NCBI GenBank assembly: GCA_035720425.1
Contig: DASTOB010000118.1
Span: 1 to 7,824 of the forward strand
From: DASTOB01 sp035720425
Lineage (GTDB): Bacteria > Chloroflexota > Limnocylindria > Limnocylindrales > CSP1-4
Direction of reading: 5' to 3'
Length of the DNA stretch: 7,824 nucleotides
Position 1 is the stretch's first letter. Every line of letters starts with the position of its first letter. Under the pieces are notes generated by a model. The model did not search any database. It saw only the letters and a list, made by a program, of their open reading frames with translations, and was not told the origin of the DNA. The position numbers and the translations under genes are program-made. Shown here piece by piece: positions 6,757-7,824 of this stretch.

Positions 6757-7824
6757 CGTTCGGCCCGCGGACCGCTTCGGCTCCGCCGCTGTCGGCCGCC
6801 GTGCCGGTGTCGCGCTCCCGGAGCGCCCGCCAGACCCGCTCCGGCGTGAACGGCGCCTCGCGCAGTCGGACGCCGGTCGCCCGCCGCACGGCGTTGGCAA
6901 TGGCCGCCGCGACCGGGTTGAGCGCGCCCTCGCCGCCGCCCTTCGCGCCGTACACGCCGACCCCGTCGCCGCGCTCCGCGAGGAGCGTCGTGACCGCCGG
7001 GATGTCGCTCGCCCGCGGAACCCGGTACTCGACCATCGACCCGCCGAGCAGCGCGCCCTCGTCGGTCCAGATGAGCTCCTCGCCGAGGGCCATGCCCAGG
7101 CCCATGATCGCCGCGCCGAGGTCCTGCGACTCGACGAGCTGCGGGTTGATCGCCCGGCCGACGTCGCCGACCGTGACGAGTCGCTCGACCCGGATCCGGC
7201 CGGTCTCCTCGTCGACGCTCACCTCGACGCCGACGCAGCCGATCTCCCAGAATGGCGGCATCGCCGCCGTCGCGCCCTCGCGGCGCAGGTAGCCGCGCCC
7301 GATCACCTCGCCGTACGCGCCGCCGAACCAGGCCCGAACGACGGCGCCCCAATCGTGGAACGTTCCGTCGACGAGGACGCCTCCGCGGGTCTCCTCGACG
7401 CCTCCGCCAGCCGCGGCAAGCGCGTCGCGCGCCCAGCCGACGAGCTGATCCCGGGCGTCGCGCGCGGCGGCCGCGATGGCGAGGCCCATGAGCGTCGTCG
7501 TCCGGCTCGCGCCGGTCGAGCGGTCATAGCTGACGGCTGCCGTGTCGGACTGGAGGACCTCGACGCGCTCGAGCGCAACGCCGAGCTCGCCCGCGGCGAC
7601 CTGGGCGAGGACGGTCGACGAGCCCTGGCCGATCTCGGTCGAGCCGGCGGTCACGGTCACGGAGCCGTCCGCACCGACGCGCACGACGCTCGTCGTGACC
7701 GGCTCCGAGCCCGCATCCGACGCGCTGATGCCGATCGCCCGCCCGTGCCCGGGCGCCGGTGGCGACCACCAGTCGAGCTGCTCGGCGACGAGGCAGACGT
7801 CGGCGTCGAGATCCGCGTCCATGC
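6749..7824 (-). CDS. Second molybdopterin-binding large subunit of a xanthine dehydrogenase-family enzyme, C-terminal half (5' end outside window)
   Basis: The frame is open from the right edge to TGA at 6751-6749, giving 357 visible residues. The Met codon at 7822 is probably internal, because normal large subunits have roughly 400 further residues before this point, including the GGGFG and RGFG loops. Visible Mo-pterin elements (numbered from 7822) are EIGQG (63-67), GASRTT (104-109), DVGRAINP (220-227) and GAKGGGEG (292-299). The last contains Glu298, at the position of the catalytic base (Glu1261 in bovine xanthine oxidase). This half therefore looks fully competent. It is clearly homologous to residues ~750-1090 of the FAD-Mo fusion, and both end in 'APFTPERVWRA'. 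The C-terminus (~335-357) is a short Ala/Gly-rich tail. Partner Fe-S and FAD subunits were not seen; they may lie to the right, or the enzyme may borrow those of the plus-strand operon. The downstream acetyltransferase overlaps its stop, so the two are co-transcribed. The substrate is unknown. Confidence 0.92.
   Translation of the reverse strand, partial: MDADLDADVCLVAEQLDWWSPPAPGHGRAIGISASDAGSEPVTTSVVRVGADGSVTVTAGSTEIGQGSSTVLAQVAAGELGVALERVEVLQSDTAAVSYDRSTGASRTTTLMGLAIAAAARDARDQLVGWARDALAAAGGGVEETRGGVLVDGTFHDWGAVVRAWFGGAYGEVIGRGYLRREGATAAMPPFWEIGCVGVEVSVDEETGRIRVERLVTVGDVGRAINPQLVESQDLGAAIMGLGMALGEELIWTDEGALLGGSMVEYRVPRASDIPAVTTLLAERGDGVGVYGAKGGGEGALNPVAAAIANAVRRATGVRLREAPFTPERVWRALRERDTGTAADSGGAEAVRGPNDG

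Noticed and set aside
5941..6900. Longer acetyltransferase form starting at 6900
   Set aside because: The added 48 residues are low-complexity, overlap the hydroxylase coding sequence by ~150 bases and have no counterpart in NAT proteins, whose N-terminus fits the ATG at 6756.

Overview
The window is a gene-dense stretch of very GC-rich bacterial DNA. Its third codon positions are almost always G or C, several starts are GTG, and genes overlap or sit a few bases apart. The protein types (xanthine-dehydrogenase-family molybdenum hydroxylases, and a multi-pass membrane protein ending in the 'LYDIDRIIRRT ... RRFDRARYD' type of sequence) suggest a Chloroflexota or actinobacterial genome. That is an inference from style; no taxonomic marker gene is present.

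Plus strand, 1-5960: a close-packed run of four genes. It opens with the last 39 codons of a [2Fe-2S] subunit of a molybdenum hydroxylase. Next comes a 1113-residue protein joining the FAD-binding (medium) subunit and the molybdopterin-binding (large) subunit in one chain. Its stop codon overlaps the GTG start of a 12-helix major facilitator transporter. Fifteen bases further on is a 428-residue membrane protein that resembles the sensory half of a histidine kinase but has no kinase domain. The first two genes together supply all three redox modules of a xanthine dehydrogenase/aldehyde oxidase-type hydroxylase (Fe-S, FAD, Mo), and the transporter may move its substrate or product. The substrate cannot be read from the sequence.

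Minus strand, 7824-5941: a convergent pair. The C-terminal 357 residues of a second molybdopterin-binding large subunit enter from the right edge. An arylamine N-acetyltransferase-family gene follows, starting inside the last codons of the hydroxylase gene (8-base overlap). Its 3' end overlaps the end of the plus-strand membrane-protein gene by 20 bases.

The most interesting signals are: (1) the FAD-Mo fusion; (2) the fusion's altered active site, where the position of the family's catalytic glutamate is aspartate and two other cofactor-loop positions differ from the paralogue in the same window; (3) two paralogous hydroxylases pointing at each other, one coupled to an N-acetyltransferase; and (4) a kinase-less sensor-like membrane protein with visibly looser codon bias at the end of the operon. 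No RNA genes, CRISPR arrays, insertion sequences or convincing terminators were seen. No stretch above about 20 bases lacks a gene, so there is no sizeable intergenic region to describe.
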